Shown here one piece after another: positions 1-9,803 of a stretch of DNA of 64,000 nucleotides. A model generated the notes under the pieces. That model was not told the origin of the DNA. It searched no databases and saw only the letters and a program-made list of their open reading frames with translations. A program made the translations under genes and the position numbers. Source of the DNA: Methylobacterium sp. (GTDB lineage: Bacteria > Pseudomonadota > Alphaproteobacteria > Rhizobiales > Beijerinckiaceae); contig JADCBP010000005.1 of assembly GCA_020253445.1 (NCBI GenBank), positions 558,001 through 622,000 on the forward strand, in the 5' to 3' direction. Position 1 is the first letter of the stretch. Each line of letters begins with the position of its first letter.

Positions 1-200
<200 letters not shown>

Positions 201-203
201 GAC

Positions 204-1655
204 ATGCCGATCCTGCCGAAACTGCCGGCGCGCAAGGAAGCCATGCGCATCGCGGGCAAGCTCGTCTCCACCGATGACGTGATCGAGGTGAAGAACCCCT
301 TTGATGGCTCACTCGTCGGCAGCGTGCCGATGGCGCGGCCCGAGCATGTGCGCGAGGCCTTCCGGAAGGCGAAGGATTTCAAGCCGAAGCTTTCGCGCTA
401 CGAGCGCCAGCAGATCCTGCAGAAAACCGCGCAATTGCTGGCTGACCGGCGAGAGGAATTCGCGCGGCTCATTTCGGCGGAATCGGGCCTTTGCTGGAAG
501 GATGCGATCTACGAATCCACCCGCGCCTATGATGTCTGGTCCTTCGCGGGCCAGCTCGCCATCAAGGATGATGGCGAGCAATTCTCCTGCGACATCTCCC
601 CCAACGGCAAGGCGCGGAAGATCTTCACCACCCGCGTGCCGCTGCTGGGCGTGATTTCGGCCATCACCCCGTTCAACCATCCGCTGAACATGGTCAGCCA
701 CAAGCTCGCCCCGGCGATCGCCACCAATAATCGCCTCGTGCTGAAGCCGACCGAACTCACCCCGCTTACGGCGCTGGCGCTGGCGGATGTGCTCTATGAG
801 GCCGGCCTGCCGCCGGAAATGCTCTCGGTCGTCACCGGCAATCCGCGCACGATGGGCGACGCGATGATCACCGATCCGGCGGCGGATCTCATCACCTTCA
901 CCGGTTCGGTGCGCGTCGGCAAATACATCGCGGAGAAGGCGGGCTATCGGCGCATCGTGCTCGAACTTGGTGGAAATGACCCGCTGATCATCATGGAGGA
1001 TGCCGACCTCGACAAGGCCGCAGAGCTGGCGGTGCAGGGTGCCACGAAGAATTCCGGCCAGCGCTGCACGGCCGTGAAGCGCATTCTCTGTGTGGAAAGC
1101 GTCGCCGATGAATTCGTGAAACGCGTCGTCGAGAAGGCATCGAGGTTGAAATGCGGCAACCCCGCCGATACCGAGGTCGATCTCGGCACGGTGATCAACG
1201 AGGGTGCCGCGAAACTCTTCGAAGCGCGGGTGAAGGATGCCGAAAGCCAGGGTGCGGAGGTGCTCTATGGCCACCCGCGCGAGGGCGCGCTGTTTCCCCC
1301 GACCGTGGTGGACAAGGTGCCCTTCATGGCCGAACTCGTGCACGAGGAGACCTTCGGCCCGGTCATCCCGATCATCCGCGTGCCGGACAACATGGATGAG
1401 ATCATCCGCATCTCGAATTCCACAGCCTATGGCCTATCTTCCGGCCTGTGCACGAACCGCATCGATTACATCCAGCGCTTCATCGCGGAACTTGATGTCG
1501 GCACGGTCAATGTCTGGGAGGTGCCGGGCTATCGCATCGAGATGAGTCCGTTCGGCGGCATCAAGGATTCTGGCCTCGGCTACAAGGAGGGCGTGTGGGA
1601 AGCGATGAAGAGCTTCACCAATGTTCGCACCTGGTCGATGCCCTGGAGCGCATGA
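204..1655 (+). CDS. phnY: Phosphonoacetaldehyde dehydrogenase
   Basis: An aldehyde dehydrogenase of 483 residues that should oxidise phosphonoacetaldehyde to phosphonoacetate with NAD, the middle step of the PhnW-PhnY-PhnA route for 2-aminoethylphosphonate. Family motifs are intact: the general base in LELGGND (E254) and the nucleophile in [11 protein letters not shown] (C288), with Arg after Gln. A GGAGG sits 8 nt before the ATG and overlaps the end of phnA, so the two are translationally close. The substrate is inferred from the neighbours, phnA just upstream and a phosphonate transporter just downstream; the fold alone would also fit a succinate-semialdehyde or lactaldehyde dehydrogenase. 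phnW is not in the window. Confidence 0.85.
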   Translation: MPILPKLPARKEAMRIAGKLVSTDDVIEVKNPFDGSLVGSVPMARPEHVREAFRKAKDFKPKLSRYERQQILQKTAQLLADRREEFARLISAESGLCWKDAIYESTRAYDVWSFAGQLAIKDDGEQFSCDISPNGKARKIFTTRVPLLGVISAITPFNHPLNMVSHKLAPAIATNNRLVLKPTELTPLTALALADVLYEAGLPPEMLSVVTGNPRTMGDAMITDPAADLITFTGSVRVGKYIAEKAGYRRIVLELGGNDPLIIMEDADLDKAAELAVQGATKNSGQRCTAVKRILCVESVADEFVKRVVEKASRLKCGNPADTEVDLGTVINEGAAKLFEARVKDAESQGAEVLYGHPREGALFPPTVVDKVPFMAELVHEETFGPVIPIIRVPDNMDEIIRISNSTAYGLSSGLCTNRIDYIQRFIAELDVGTVNVWEVPGYRIEMSPFGGIKDSGLGYKEGVWEAMKSFTNVRTWSMPWSA

Positions 1656-1775
1656 GAAGCCTGAATAACCAGGCGCAGATACCGTTTCGGCTTGTCATGG
1701 AACGGTCTTTGCGCTGCAATGAACAACGGAGCCCGAGGAGCGGGGAGCGCTCTTCAAGAGGACAGGGAGAATACA

Positions 1776-2807
1776 ATGAAACAGGGTTGGCTGGCCGGCG
1801 TGGCGATGGGCCTCGTTCTGGCCATGGGATGGAGCAGCGCGGCAGACGCGCAGGGTCGCACCCGTGTGACGGTTTATACGGCGTTGGAGAACGACCAGCT
1901 CCAGCCGTTCAAGCAGGCGATCGAGGCCGATGTGCCGGATGTGGAAATTTCCTGGGTGCGTGACTCCACCGGCGTGATCACCTCGCGCTTCCTCGCCGAG
2001 AAGGACAATCCCCGCGCCGATATGGTGCTGGGTCTTGCCGCCACTTCGCTGCTGCTCTTCGAGAAGATGAACCTTCTCGAGGAATACAAGCCTGCCGGTG
2101 CCGATGCGCTGAAGGCGTCCTATCGCGACAATTCCGGCCCCTATACCTGGACCGGCATGGATGCCTTTCTCGCGGTCGTCTGCTTCAACACGGCGGAAGC
2201 CGCGAAGGAAAAGGTCGCAGCGCCCACCTCGTGGATGGATCTCACCAAGCCCGAGTTCAAGGGCAAGATCGTGATGCCGCACCCGGCCTCCTCGGGCACG
2301 GGCTATCTCAAGGTCGCGGCCTGGCTGCAGATCATGGGTGAGCAGGCCGGCTGGGCCTTCATGGACAAGCTGCACGACAACATCGCCGTCTACACCCATT
2401 CGGGTTCGGCGCCTTGCGTGCAGGCCGCCAAGGGCGAACGCATGGTGGGCATCGGCTTCGACATGCGCGGTGCCCGCGAGAAGACGCAGGGCGCGCCGAT
2501 CGACCTCATCCTGCCGAAGGAAGGCGCGGGCTGGGACATGGAAGCCACGGCCATCGTGAAGGGCACCAAAAACCTCGCCGCCGCGAAGAAGGTGGCGGAT
2601 TGGGTGGCCACGAGGAAGGCGAACGAGCTTTATGGCCGCTACTATGCCCTCGTCGCCCATCCCGATGTGAAGAGCGCCCCGCCGAACTACCCGGCCGATG
2701 CCGAGGCCAAGATGGCGAAGAACGACTTCACCTGGATGGCCGAGAACCGCGAGCGCATCCTCGCGGAATGGACCAAGCGCTACGACAGCAAGGCAGCGCC
2801 GCGCTAA
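1776..2807 (+). CDS. phnS: ABC transporter substrate-binding protein, probably for 2-aminoethylphosphonate
   Basis: Periplasmic binding protein of 343 residues in the iron/AEP-type family (extracellular solute-binding protein family 1). The track start at 1692 is too early: the ATG at 1776 has AGGGAGAA just before it and begins a classic signal peptide with a hydrophobic core and AADA|Q cleavage near residue 25. The mature protein opens with RTRVTVYTALENDQLQPF, a pattern shared with Fe3+-type and AEP-type binding proteins. It is followed by an ATPase and a fused permease, and sits between phnA-phnY and a PbfA-like enzyme, so AEP or a hydroxylated derivative is the likely ligand. A perfect hairpin follows the stop and may set its high expression relative to the other transporter genes. 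Confidence 0.8.
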   Translation: MKQGWLAGVAMGLVLAMGWSSAADAQGRTRVTVYTALENDQLQPFKQAIEADVPDVEISWVRDSTGVITSRFLAEKDNPRADMVLGLAATSLLLFEKMNLLEEYKPAGADALKASYRDNSGPYTWTGMDAFLAVVCFNTAEAAKEKVAAPTSWMDLTKPEFKGKIVMPHPASSGTGYLKVAAWLQIMGEQAGWAFMDKLHDNIAVYTHSGSAPCVQAAKGERMVGIGFDMRGAREKTQGAPIDLILPKEGAGWDMEATAIVKGTKNLAAAKKVADWVATRKANELYGRYYALVAHPDVKSAPPNYPADAEAKMAKNDFTWMAENRERILAEWTKRYDSKAAPR

Positions 2808-2821
2808 GCGAAACGGACTGG

Positions 2822-2848
2822 GGCCGGCATGCCTCCTGCATGCCGGCC
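2822..2848 (+). promoter_or_regulatory. Perfect GC-rich intercistronic hairpin after the binding-protein gene
   Basis: GGCCGGCATGC, loop CTCCT, GCATGCCGGCC: an 11-bp perfect stem beginning 14 nt after the phnS stop. No T tract follows, so it is not a standard intrinsic terminator. Its place between a binding-protein gene and its ATPase gene fits an mRNA-stabilising or partial attenuation element that keeps the binding protein more abundant. Confidence 0.6.
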
Positions 2849-2877
2849 ATTCCAGTTCTCGCGCCTCCGGGGGGCTC

Positions 2878-4014
2878 ATGCCGAACCATGCCGCAATGAC
2901 ATCCGAGGCGCCCCGCGCGCCCGAACGGTCTTTCCTGTCCATCCGCAGCCTCACGAAGAGTTTCGGACAATTCCAGGCCTTGAAGTCCATCGATCTCGAG
3001 ATCAGGGAGGGGGAGTTCGTCTGCTTTCTCGGCCCTTCGGGCTGCGGAAAAACCACGCTCCTGCGGGCCATTGCGGGCCTCGACCGGCAATCGAGCGGCA
3101 ATATCAGCTTGCGCGGGAAGGATGTCTCGAACGCGCCGCCCTCGGCGCGCGATTTCGGCATCGTGTTCCAGTCCTATGCCCTTTTCCCCAACCTCACGGT
3201 TGCGGACAATGTGGGCTATGGCCTCGTGAACCAGAAGAAGCCGCGCGAGGTGATCGCCGCGCGCATCTCCGAACTGCTGGCGCTTGTGGGCCTGCCCGAT
3301 CAGGCCGGGAAATATCCCGCGCAACTCTCGGGCGGCCAGCAGCAGCGCGTGGCGCTCGCCCGTGCGCTCGCGACCTCGCCCGGTCTGCTGCTGCTTGATG
3401 AACCGCTTTCCGCGCTGGATGCGCGCGTGCGCCTGCGCCTTCGCGAGGAAATCCGCGCGCTCCAGCGGCGTCTCGGTGTCACCACCATCATGGTCACGCA
3501 TGATCAGGAGGAGGCGCTCTCCATGGCCGAGCGCATCGTGGTGATGAATCACGGCGTGATCGAGCAGGTCGGCACCCCGGAGGAGGTTTATGCCCGGCCG
3601 AAAACCGCCTTCGTCGCGGATTTCGTGGGCCGGATGACCTTCCTCTCCGGCGTGAGGGAGGGGCAGGCCCTCGTGCGCGTCGGCGATCAGGCCCTGCGCG
3701 TCGCCGATGCGCCGGGCTTCGCTCCAGGAGAGAAGGTGGAAATCGGCCTCAGGCCCGAGGCCGTGCGTTTCACGGAAAGCGCTGCCGGGGAGAACCGGCT
3801 GGCGATGCGCATCACCGATCTTGAATATCTCGGTTCCTTCGTGCGCGCGAAGCTGCAAGGCGAGGGCGCCTCGCCGCTCATCCTGCTCGCGGATCTGCCT
3901 TTCAACGTGATGCAGGATCGCGCCTACGAGCCGGGGCAGGCGGTGATCGCCGAATTGCCGGCCAGCGCCCTTCGCATCTTTCCTGCCCGGCCATTCTTTC
4001 CTGCCCGGCCATGA
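2878..4014 (+). CDS. phnT: ABC transporter ATP-binding protein (AEP type)
   Basis: The ATPase of the phosphonate importer, 378 residues from the chosen ATG at 2878, which has a G-rich stretch just before it; 2896 is a possible in-frame alternative, while the track start at 2698 lies inside phnS. All nucleotide-binding motifs are intact: Walker A GPSGCGKTT (about residue 52), signature LSGGQQQRVALARAL (about 150), Walker B LLLLDEPLSALD (about 171) and the switch histidine in MVTHDQEEA. The C-terminal third is a TOBE-like regulatory domain typical of the Pot/Fbp/Phn ATPases. The stop overlaps the permease start by ATGA, so the two are translationally coupled. Confidence 0.85.
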   Translation: MPNHAAMTSEAPRAPERSFLSIRSLTKSFGQFQALKSIDLEIREGEFVCFLGPSGCGKTTLLRAIAGLDRQSSGNISLRGKDVSNAPPSARDFGIVFQSYALFPNLTVADNVGYGLVNQKKPREVIAARISELLALVGLPDQAGKYPAQLSGGQQQRVALARALATSPGLLLLDEPLSALDARVRLRLREEIRALQRRLGVTTIMVTHDQEEALSMAERIVVMNHGVIEQVGTPEEVYARPKTAFVADFVGRMTFLSGVREGQALVRVGDQALRVADAPGFAPGEKVEIGLRPEAVRFTESAAGENRLAMRITDLEYLGSFVRAKLQGEGASPLILLADLPFNVMQDRAYEPGQAVIAELPASALRIFPARPFFPARP

Positions 4015-5693
4015 GCGCGAATTCCGCCTTTCTCACGCGGGATCGCGAGGCGTGGGTCGCAACAGCGTTGCTCGCTGGTCTGGCCTTCGTGCTGGTGCTG
4101 CTGATTGCGGTGCCGCTATGGTCGCTGCTGTCGAAATCCGTGCAGAACAGCAACGGGCAGTTTGTCGGTCTTGCCAATTTCGCGCGCTACATCGCCACGC
4201 CCGCGCTTGTGGTCTCCTTGTGGAACTCCATCTGGGTCTCGGGTCTCGTCGCGCTGATCGTGGTGCCGCTGGCCTTCCTCTATGCCTATGCGCTCACGCG
4301 CAGCCGCATGCCCGGGCGCGGGCTTTTCATGGCCGTGGCAATGACGCCGTTATTTGCGCCCTCGCTCCTTTCGGCCATCTCGCTCATCTACATCTTCGGC
4401 AATCAGGGCTTTCTGAAGAGCTGGCTCTTCGGTGCGAGCATCTACGGCCCGGTGGGCATCGTGCTGGCGGAGGCGGTCTATTGCTTCCCTCACGCGCTGA
4501 TGATCCTCGTGACAGCCCTGCGCCTCGCCGATGGACGCCTCTATGAGGTGGCGGAAGCGTTGGACACCTCGAAATCCCGCGTGTTCTTCACGGTCACGCT
4601 GCCTGGGGCGCGTTATGGCCTGATCAGCGCGATTTTCGTGGTGTTCACGCTGGTCATCACCGATTTCGGCATCCCCAAGGTGATCGGCGGGCAGTTCAAC
4701 GTGCTGGCGACAGACGCCTACAAGCAGATCGTGGGGCAGCAGAATTTCGAGATGGGCGCGGTGGTGGGCCTTATCCTTCTCCTGCCCGCGATCTTCGCCT
4801 TCCTCGTGGACCGGCAGGTGCAGAAGAAGCAGGTGGCCTTGCTCTCGGCGCGCGCCGTGCCCTATGAGCCGAAGGCCAATGCCAGGCGCGACTTCATCCT
4901 GCTCGCCTTCTGCCTTGTGATCGGCGGGTTGCTGATCGGAATGCTCGGCACGGCGATCTGGGCGAGCTTCATCCGCTACTGGCCCTACAATCTCACCTTC
5001 ACGCTGAACAACTACAACTTCGCCAATTTCGATCCGCAGGGCTGGGGCGCCTATCTCACCTCGCTGAAGATGGCGGGCCTCACCGCGATTTTCGGCACGG
5101 CGATCGTGTTCACCGGCGCCTATCTGGTGGAAAAGACCAAACCCGCGCCAGCGCTTCGCGGCTTCGTGCATTTCCTGGCGATGCTGCCCATGGCCGTGCC
5201 AGGGCTGGTGCTGGGCCTTGGCTATGTGTTCTTCGTGAATGCTCCCTGGAACCCGCTGAACATCTTCTATGGCACGCTGACGGTGCTTGTGGCCAACACG
5301 GTCGCGCATTTCTATACGGTTGCGCATATCACCGCCGTGACCCAGCTGAAGCAGATCGACGCCGAATTCGAGAGCGTTTCCGCCTCGCTGAAGGTGCCTT
5401 TCTGGATGACCTTCCGCCGCGTGACTTTGCCCATTTCGACGCCTGCGGTGCTTGATATCGCTGTTTATCTCTTCGTGAACGCGCTGACGACCGTCTCCGC
5501 CGTGATCTTCCTCTATGGCCCGACGACGAAGCTCGCTTCCATCGCCATCGTCCATATGGACGAGATGGGTGCCGTGGCTGCCGCCGCCGCGATGGCCACC
5601 TGCATCGTGTTCACCGCCATGGCGGTGAAGCTGCTGCATCTCGCGCTCGATCGGCTGGTCTTCGCGCGCTACCAGGCATGGCGGAAGCGATGA
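4011..5693 (+). CDS. phnU: ABC transporter permease, two fused permease halves (AEP type)
   Basis: A 560-residue inner-membrane protein with roughly twelve hydrophobic segments, built as two consecutive permease modules in one chain as in FbpB-like and PhnU2-like transporters. Each half carries an EAA-type loop for docking the ATPase, near residues 170-195 (EVAEALDTSKSRVFFTVTLP) and 455-485 (EFESVSASLKVPFWMTFRRV). It overlaps phnT by ATGA and the following PLP-enzyme gene by 4 nt or more, which makes the whole set one operon. The symbol follows TIGR-style naming of AEP permeases; substrate assignment is by context. Confidence 0.82.
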   Translation: MSANSAFLTRDREAWVATALLAGLAFVLVLLIAVPLWSLLSKSVQNSNGQFVGLANFARYIATPALVVSLWNSIWVSGLVALIVVPLAFLYAYALTRSRMPGRGLFMAVAMTPLFAPSLLSAISLIYIFGNQGFLKSWLFGASIYGPVGIVLAEAVYCFPHALMILVTALRLADGRLYEVAEALDTSKSRVFFTVTLPGARYGLISAIFVVFTLVITDFGIPKVIGGQFNVLATDAYKQIVGQQNFEMGAVVGLILLLPAIFAFLVDRQVQKKQVALLSARAVPYEPKANARRDFILLAFCLVIGGLLIGMLGTAIWASFIRYWPYNLTFTLNNYNFANFDPQGWGAYLTSLKMAGLTAIFGTAIVFTGAYLVEKTKPAPALRGFVHFLAMLPMAVPGLVLGLGYVFFVNAPWNPLNIFYGTLTVLVANTVAHFYTVAHITAVTQLKQIDAEFESVSASLKVPFWMTFRRVTLPISTPAVLDIAVYLFVNALTTVSAVIFLYGPTTKLASIAIVHMDEMGAVAAAAAMATCIVFTAMAVKLLHLALDRLVFARYQAWRKR

Positions 5694-7066
5694 GCGTCGG
5701 GCAATCCGAGAGCGATACCAACCTTACCTCGCGTCGGGCGCGCTGGCAGGCCGCGCGGCTGGATGCCGAAACGCAGGCGATGCTGGCGAAGGATACGCGC
5801 CATTTCCTGCGCCAATCCGTCTCCACCCCTTGCCTCAACGTCATCGGACGCGCCGAGGGCATCCACATCTGGGATGGGCAGGGGCGGCGTTACATGGATT
5901 TCCATGGCAACAATGTCCACCATATCGGCTATGGCCATCCCCGCGTGAAGGCCGCGATCACGCGGGCGATGGATGAACTGCCCTTCGCGCCGCGCCGCTA
6001 TACCTGCGAGCGCTCTATCCAGCTTGCGGAAAAGCTCGGGCAGATCGCGCCGGGCCGGCTCTCGAAATGCCTCTTCACCACCGGCGGGTCGGATGCGGTG
6101 GAGGTGGCCGTGCGGCTCGCGCGCGCTGCGACCGGGCGGTTCAAGACGCTATCCTTCTGGGATGCCTTCCATGGTGCCGGAACAGGCGCCTCCGCGCTCT
6201 CCGGCGAAATGCTGTTTCGCTCCGGCCCCGCCGCGCCGATGGTCGCGGGGGCAGAGCATGTCGCGCCCTTCGCATGCTACCGTTGCGCCTATGGCTACAA
6301 GACAGACGCAAATGGCAAGCCGCCGCTCGAACTCTGCAACACGGCCTGCGCGCGGATGGTGGATTACGTGCTCGCGCGCGAGGGCGATGTGGCCTGCGTG
6401 GTGGCCGAGCCCGCTCGCGCCGTGCCCTATATTCCGCCGCCCGGCTTCTGGGCAATCGTGCGCGAGGCCTGCCACAGACGCGGCGCGCTGCTGATCTTCG
6501 ATGAAATCCCCACCGGCCTTGGCAAGACCGGCCGAATGTTCGCCTCCGAACATGATGGCGTGGAGCCGGATATCCTCGTGATGGGCAAGGCGCTGGGCGG
6601 GGGCATCCTGCCCATTGCTGCGGTGATCGCGCGCGAGAATCTCGATGTCGCGCAGGACTGGGCCTTCGGGCATTACACGCATGAGAAGAACCCCGTGACT
6701 GCCGCCGCCGCGCTCGAGACCATCGCGGTCATCGAGGAAGAGGGGCTTGTCGAGAATGCCGCACGCGTCGGTCACGTAGCTCTGGAGCGCATGGCTGCGA
6801 TGAAGGCGAAGCACGAATGCATCGGCGATGTGCGCGGCCGCGGGCTTCTCCTCGGCCTCGAACTCGTGACGAATCGCGAGAGCCGGGAACCTGCGGGCGA
6901 CCTCGCGGAAGCCGTGCTCTACCGCGCACTGGATGCGGGACTTTCGTTCAAGACAACCATGGGTAATGTCTTGACGCTCACGCCGCCGCTCACAATCACG
7001 GAAAGCCAGATGCTCGCAGCACTGGACATTATCGATGCCGCGCTGGGCGCTGAGCAGTCAACCTGA
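5690..7066 (+). CDS. pbfA: Class III PLP-dependent enzyme, candidate (R)-1-hydroxy-2-aminoethylphosphonate ammonia-lyase
   Basis: A fold-type I, class III aminotransferase-like protein of 458 residues. The ATG at 5690 overlaps the permease stop as ATGA; the track start 5678 is an alternative. The PLP site is intact: LIFDEIPTGLGKTGRMF with the cofactor-binding Asp and ILVMGKALGGG with Lys300. A Cys-rich insert (CYRCAYGYKT then LCNTAC) occurs in the AGXT2-like phospho-lyase branch. PbfA converts R-hydroxy-AEP to phosphonoacetaldehyde, the substrate of PhnY, so a position in a phnY-phnA-transport operon fits well. Without alignment, a true AEP or other omega-aminotransferase cannot be excluded. 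Confidence 0.6.
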   Translation: MSVGQSESDTNLTSRRARWQAARLDAETQAMLAKDTRHFLRQSVSTPCLNVIGRAEGIHIWDGQGRRYMDFHGNNVHHIGYGHPRVKAAITRAMDELPFAPRRYTCERSIQLAEKLGQIAPGRLSKCLFTTGGSDAVEVAVRLARAATGRFKTLSFWDAFHGAGTGASALSGEMLFRSGPAAPMVAGAEHVAPFACYRCAYGYKTDANGKPPLELCNTACARMVDYVLAREGDVACVVAEPARAVPYIPPPGFWAIVREACHRRGALLIFDEIPTGLGKTGRMFASEHDGVEPDILVMGKALGGGILPIAAVIARENLDVAQDWAFGHYTHEKNPVTAAAALETIAVIEEEGLVENAARVGHVALERMAAMKAKHECIGDVRGRGLLLGLELVTNRESREPAGDLAEAVLYRALDAGLSFKTTMGNVLTLTPPLTITESQMLAALDIIDAALGAEQST

Positions 7067-7097
7067 AGGTTTGCCGAATAAACGACCTCTGGTTGCG

Positions 7098-7352
7098 CTA
7101 GGCGAGCGAGGAAATTTCAGCCAAGTCCGTTGTCAGATCGTCGACTTTCGCGTAGGCCAAGCTGATCTGTTCGGAAACATTCAGATAAATATTTCCAATA
7201 TCCTCGAATATCGCGCCCAGTTTCAGTAAATCTTCCCGGTCTTTTGGTGGATACTCCAAATTGATAAAAAGGATTTCGAGCGACTGAGCCTGAATCAGGC
7301 CCGAGGTTGCCAGAATTTGAGCCAGTCCATTTTTTGGAGCTTCGTTTTTCAT
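7098..7352 (-). CDS. Hypothetical small protein, AT-rich gene
   Basis: An 84-residue protein from the ATG at 7352; the track extends it to a TTG at 7436. It reads like a real gene: balanced, amphipathic composition (for example FEDIGNIYLNVSEQISLAYAK), no Arg-rich or Pro-rich shadow signature, and clearly lower GC than its neighbours. It is predicted mostly helical and cytosolic, with no signal peptide or recognised domain. It is transcribed away from the LysR gene, sharing a roughly 120-bp divergent promoter region. Base composition unlike the phosphonate operon suggests separate, perhaps horizontal, origin. Function unknown. Confidence 0.55.
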   Translation of the reverse strand: MKNEAPKNGLAQILATSGLIQAQSLEILFINLEYPPKDREDLLKLGAIFEDIGNIYLNVSEQISLAYAKVDDLTTDLAEISSLA

Positions 7353-7474
7353 TTTTCGGATTCTTAACTTCACGCTCTTTTTCGGATTCGACAAACATCC
7401 GAAAAATACTATTTGATGAGTGAGGCGGAAGTGCAAAAGTGATACAGGACCTGTGCGCAGGGAGCACAGCCATC

Positions 7475-8380
7475 ATGAAGAATTCTGTTCCGCTGGATGA
7501 GATCAAGGCGTTTGTCGATGTTGCGGAGGCCGGCTCGTTCAACGGTGCCGCCGCCAGGCTGAATGTCGCCCACTCCTCGCTCAGCCGAAAAGTTAACTTT
7601 TTAGAACAATGGCTTGGTGAGCGGTTGTTCCAGCGCACGCCCAGCGGAGTGGTGCTCACGGCTGCTGGCGCGCGGCATCTCCAGCACTTCGGGAACGCGC
7701 TCGAACTCATCCGTGGTTCGATCGGCACGGCAAGCCGTTACGGCTCGCTCAGGCCTGTGCAAATCTCGGCCGTCCCCGGCGTTTGCATGGCCCTGTTGCT
7801 GCCCCACCACACAGAGTTGTGCGAAAGCATCGACGGCCTCGCCATCCGTTACAATCTGGAGCGGCGGCTCACGGATTTCTCGGATGGCTCCGAATTGGCC
7901 GTTCGCTCTGGCGGTGGCTCCTGGCATGGCGCGAAATCCGCCCTGATTCTCGAAAGTTGGGTTCAGCCCTTTGCAAACCGGCGGTTGGCCACCATGCTTG
8001 GCCCGGATCCGGAACCGGCGCGCCTGCTGGATTATCCGCTCGTGCATCTCGCGGTTGAAACCGCCTGGCGCAACTGGTTCAGCCGGCGGGGCGTGAACTA
8101 TGCGCTCCGGGACATTGACCACGTAATCGGGGACGTTACGGTTTCCAATCATGCCGTCCATCATGGGCTGGGAATTGGTCTGCATCGCCGGGGGATTGAC
8201 CCGGAGCCTGCACCCGACAAGGTCCGCCTCGTGGGACAAGCGTCGATGGTGCCCGATTTCGGGTATTTTCTCGTTCGCCCGCTCGACAAGCCACTGAGAC
8301 CCATCGCGCAGCGCTATGCGCGTGGTCTCATGCAGCGCCTCGGGTGCACGACGGCGGAAATCGAGCGTTTCCTCGGCTGA
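7475..8380 (+). CDS. LysR-family transcriptional regulator
   Basis: A 301-residue regulator from the ATG at 7475, which follows CAGGGAGCA; the track's GTG at 7439 is less likely. The N-terminal winged helix-turn-helix reads FVDVAEAGSFNGAAARLNVAHSSLSRKVNFLE, and the rest is a periplasmic-binding-like effector domain. It lies just downstream of the phosphonate operon on the same strand, and LysR regulators are known next to phnWAY sets, so it may control them; alternatively it controls the divergent small gene. It abuts rppH tail to tail with no spacer and no visible terminator. Confidence 0.85.
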   Translation: MKNSVPLDEIKAFVDVAEAGSFNGAAARLNVAHSSLSRKVNFLEQWLGERLFQRTPSGVVLTAAGARHLQHFGNALELIRGSIGTASRYGSLRPVQISAVPGVCMALLLPHHTELCESIDGLAIRYNLERRLTDFSDGSELAVRSGGGSWHGAKSALILESWVQPFANRRLATMLGPDPEPARLLDYPLVHLAVETAWRNWFSRRGVNYALRDIDHVIGDVTVSNHAVHHGLGIGLHRRGIDPEPAPDKVRLVGQASMVPDFGYFLVRPLDKPLRPIAQRYARGLMQRLGCTTAEIERFLG

Positions 8381-8887
8381 TCAATTCCTGGCAAATCTCG
8401 CGAAAGCCTTCGCCATCTTCGCGTAATTCCGCCGTTTGTACGGCATCACGCCGGCCACGGCTTCTTCCAGCCTGGCCCAGCGCCATTCGGAGAATTCCGG
8501 CGAAAAATCCGCGCCGGTCGCGGCGAGATCAATCGCATTCTCCGTGCCCGTGAACCGGAACGCCGCCCAGCGCTGCTGCTGGCCGCGATAGGCTTCGAGC
8601 CGGTGGCCTGTGGGCGCATAGGGCTGGGGGAAATCATAGGCCCACCACTCATCCGTCACGGCGAGGAATTCGGCCTCGGTCACGCCGGTTTCCTCGGCGA
8701 GTTCGCGGCGCGCCGCGGCGATGATGTCCTCGGCGGGGTCGATGCCGCCCTGAGGCATCTGCCATTCGAAGCCGGGCAGCACATATTCCGGCCCGTCCGG
8801 GATGGACTTGCCGAGAAACACTTGTCCCCGCGCGTTGAACAGCGCAACGCCGACATTGAAGCGATAGGGCCGGGTTTCAAAGGTCAT
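8381..8887 (-). CDS. rppH: RNA pyrophosphohydrolase (Nudix)
   Basis: A Nudix hydrolase of 168 residues that removes pyrophosphate from the 5' end of triphosphorylated transcripts and so starts mRNA decay. The Nudix box is complete: GGIDPAEDIIAAARRELAEETGV (residues 47-69), and the downstream FDWAYDFPQPY-like and MPYKRRNY regions match the RppH subfamily rather than general Nudix enzymes. The true start is the ATG at 8887, which overlaps the stop of the EamA gene as ATGA; the long 263-residue track version is a read-through of that gene's other frame. Confidence 0.88.
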   Translation of the reverse strand: MTFETRPYRFNVGVALFNARGQVFLGKSIPDGPEYVLPGFEWQMPQGGIDPAEDIIAAARRELAEETGVTEAEFLAVTDEWWAYDFPQPYAPTGHRLEAYRGQQQRWAAFRFTGTENAIDLAATGADFSPEFSEWRWARLEEAVAGVMPYKRRNYAKMAKAFARFARN

Positions 8888-9729
8888 TGCACGCGGATCA
8901 TCACCAGACCGGCCAAGATGAGGCAAGCCGCGAGAATGCGGTTCCAGCGCAGGGGCTCCCCGAGAAACAGCACGGCGATGGCCGCCCCCCAGAGCACGCT
9001 TGTCTCTCGCACCGCCGCGACGAGCGGGATGGGCGCCACCGTCATGGCCCAGATCGCGATGCCATAGGAGCCGCAGGACATCGCCCCGCCCGCGAAACCC
9101 TGCGGCAGGTAGGCGAGCATGGGCCTCAGCCCGGCACGGCCCTTCCACCACAAAGCGAAAGCGCCAAGGCACAGACCGTCGAGCAGGAAGAGCGCTGCCG
9201 TGTAGCCATGGGGATCGCCCGAGACGCGTGCACCGATGCCGTCGCTGATGGTGTAGAGCGTGATGGTGACAGCCGTGAGCCCGGCAAAGAGCAGCGCCTT
9301 GCGGTCCATGTGGGTCGCATCGCGGGCGCTGCGGAGCGACATCACGAAAATGCCAAAGGCGAGGAGCCCGATGCCGATTCCACCCGTGACCGTCACCGGC
9401 TCGTTGAAGACCCAGACGCCGACGAGCCCGGTCATCAGCGGCGCCGAACCGCGCGCAATGGGGTAGACCTGCCCCATATCCGCCCGGGCATAGGCGGCCG
9501 AAAGCGCCATGTAATAGCCCAGATGGATGATGGTGGAGGCCGCGAGCCAGGGCCAGGCCTCGGCCTTCGGAAAGCCGAACCAGAACACCGCGGGCAGCGC
9601 GAGAATGGTGCCGCAGGTGTGGATCAGCACCATCGCCACGAAGGGCTCGAGTTTCAGTTTCAGCATGGCGTTCCAGCCGGCATGCATGGCAGCGGCAGCG
9701 AGAACGATGAAGAAGACCGTGAGGGACAA
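8884..9729 (-). CDS. EamA/DMT-family transporter
   Basis: A 281-residue inner-membrane protein with about ten hydrophobic helices arranged as two EamA repeats, the drug/metabolite transporter fold. The repeat hallmarks are visible in SAAYARADMGQVYPIARGSAPL (first half) and AIAVLFLGEPLRWNRILAACLILAG (end of the second half). These proteins usually export metabolites or amino acids; nothing here points to a specific substrate. It shares a 4-nt overlap with rppH, so the two are probably cotranscribed although they have no obvious functional link. Confidence 0.82.
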   Translation of the reverse strand: MSLTVFFIVLAAAAMHAGWNAMLKLKLEPFVAMVLIHTCGTILALPAVFWFGFPKAEAWPWLAASTIIHLGYYMALSAAYARADMGQVYPIARGSAPLMTGLVGVWVFNEPVTVTGGIGIGLLAFGIFVMSLRSARDATHMDRKALLFAGLTAVTITLYTISDGIGARVSGDPHGYTAALFLLDGLCLGAFALWWKGRAGLRPMLAYLPQGFAGGAMSCGSYGIAIWAMTVAPIPLVAAVRETSVLWGAAIAVLFLGEPLRWNRILAACLILAGLVMIRVQ

Positions 9730-9803
9730 GGCAGGCTCGAAGCGGCGGAATGTTCAGGAATGCGGATTGTGGGTCGCGATGGAAGGCAATTTCCGCTCTC
9801 GCA

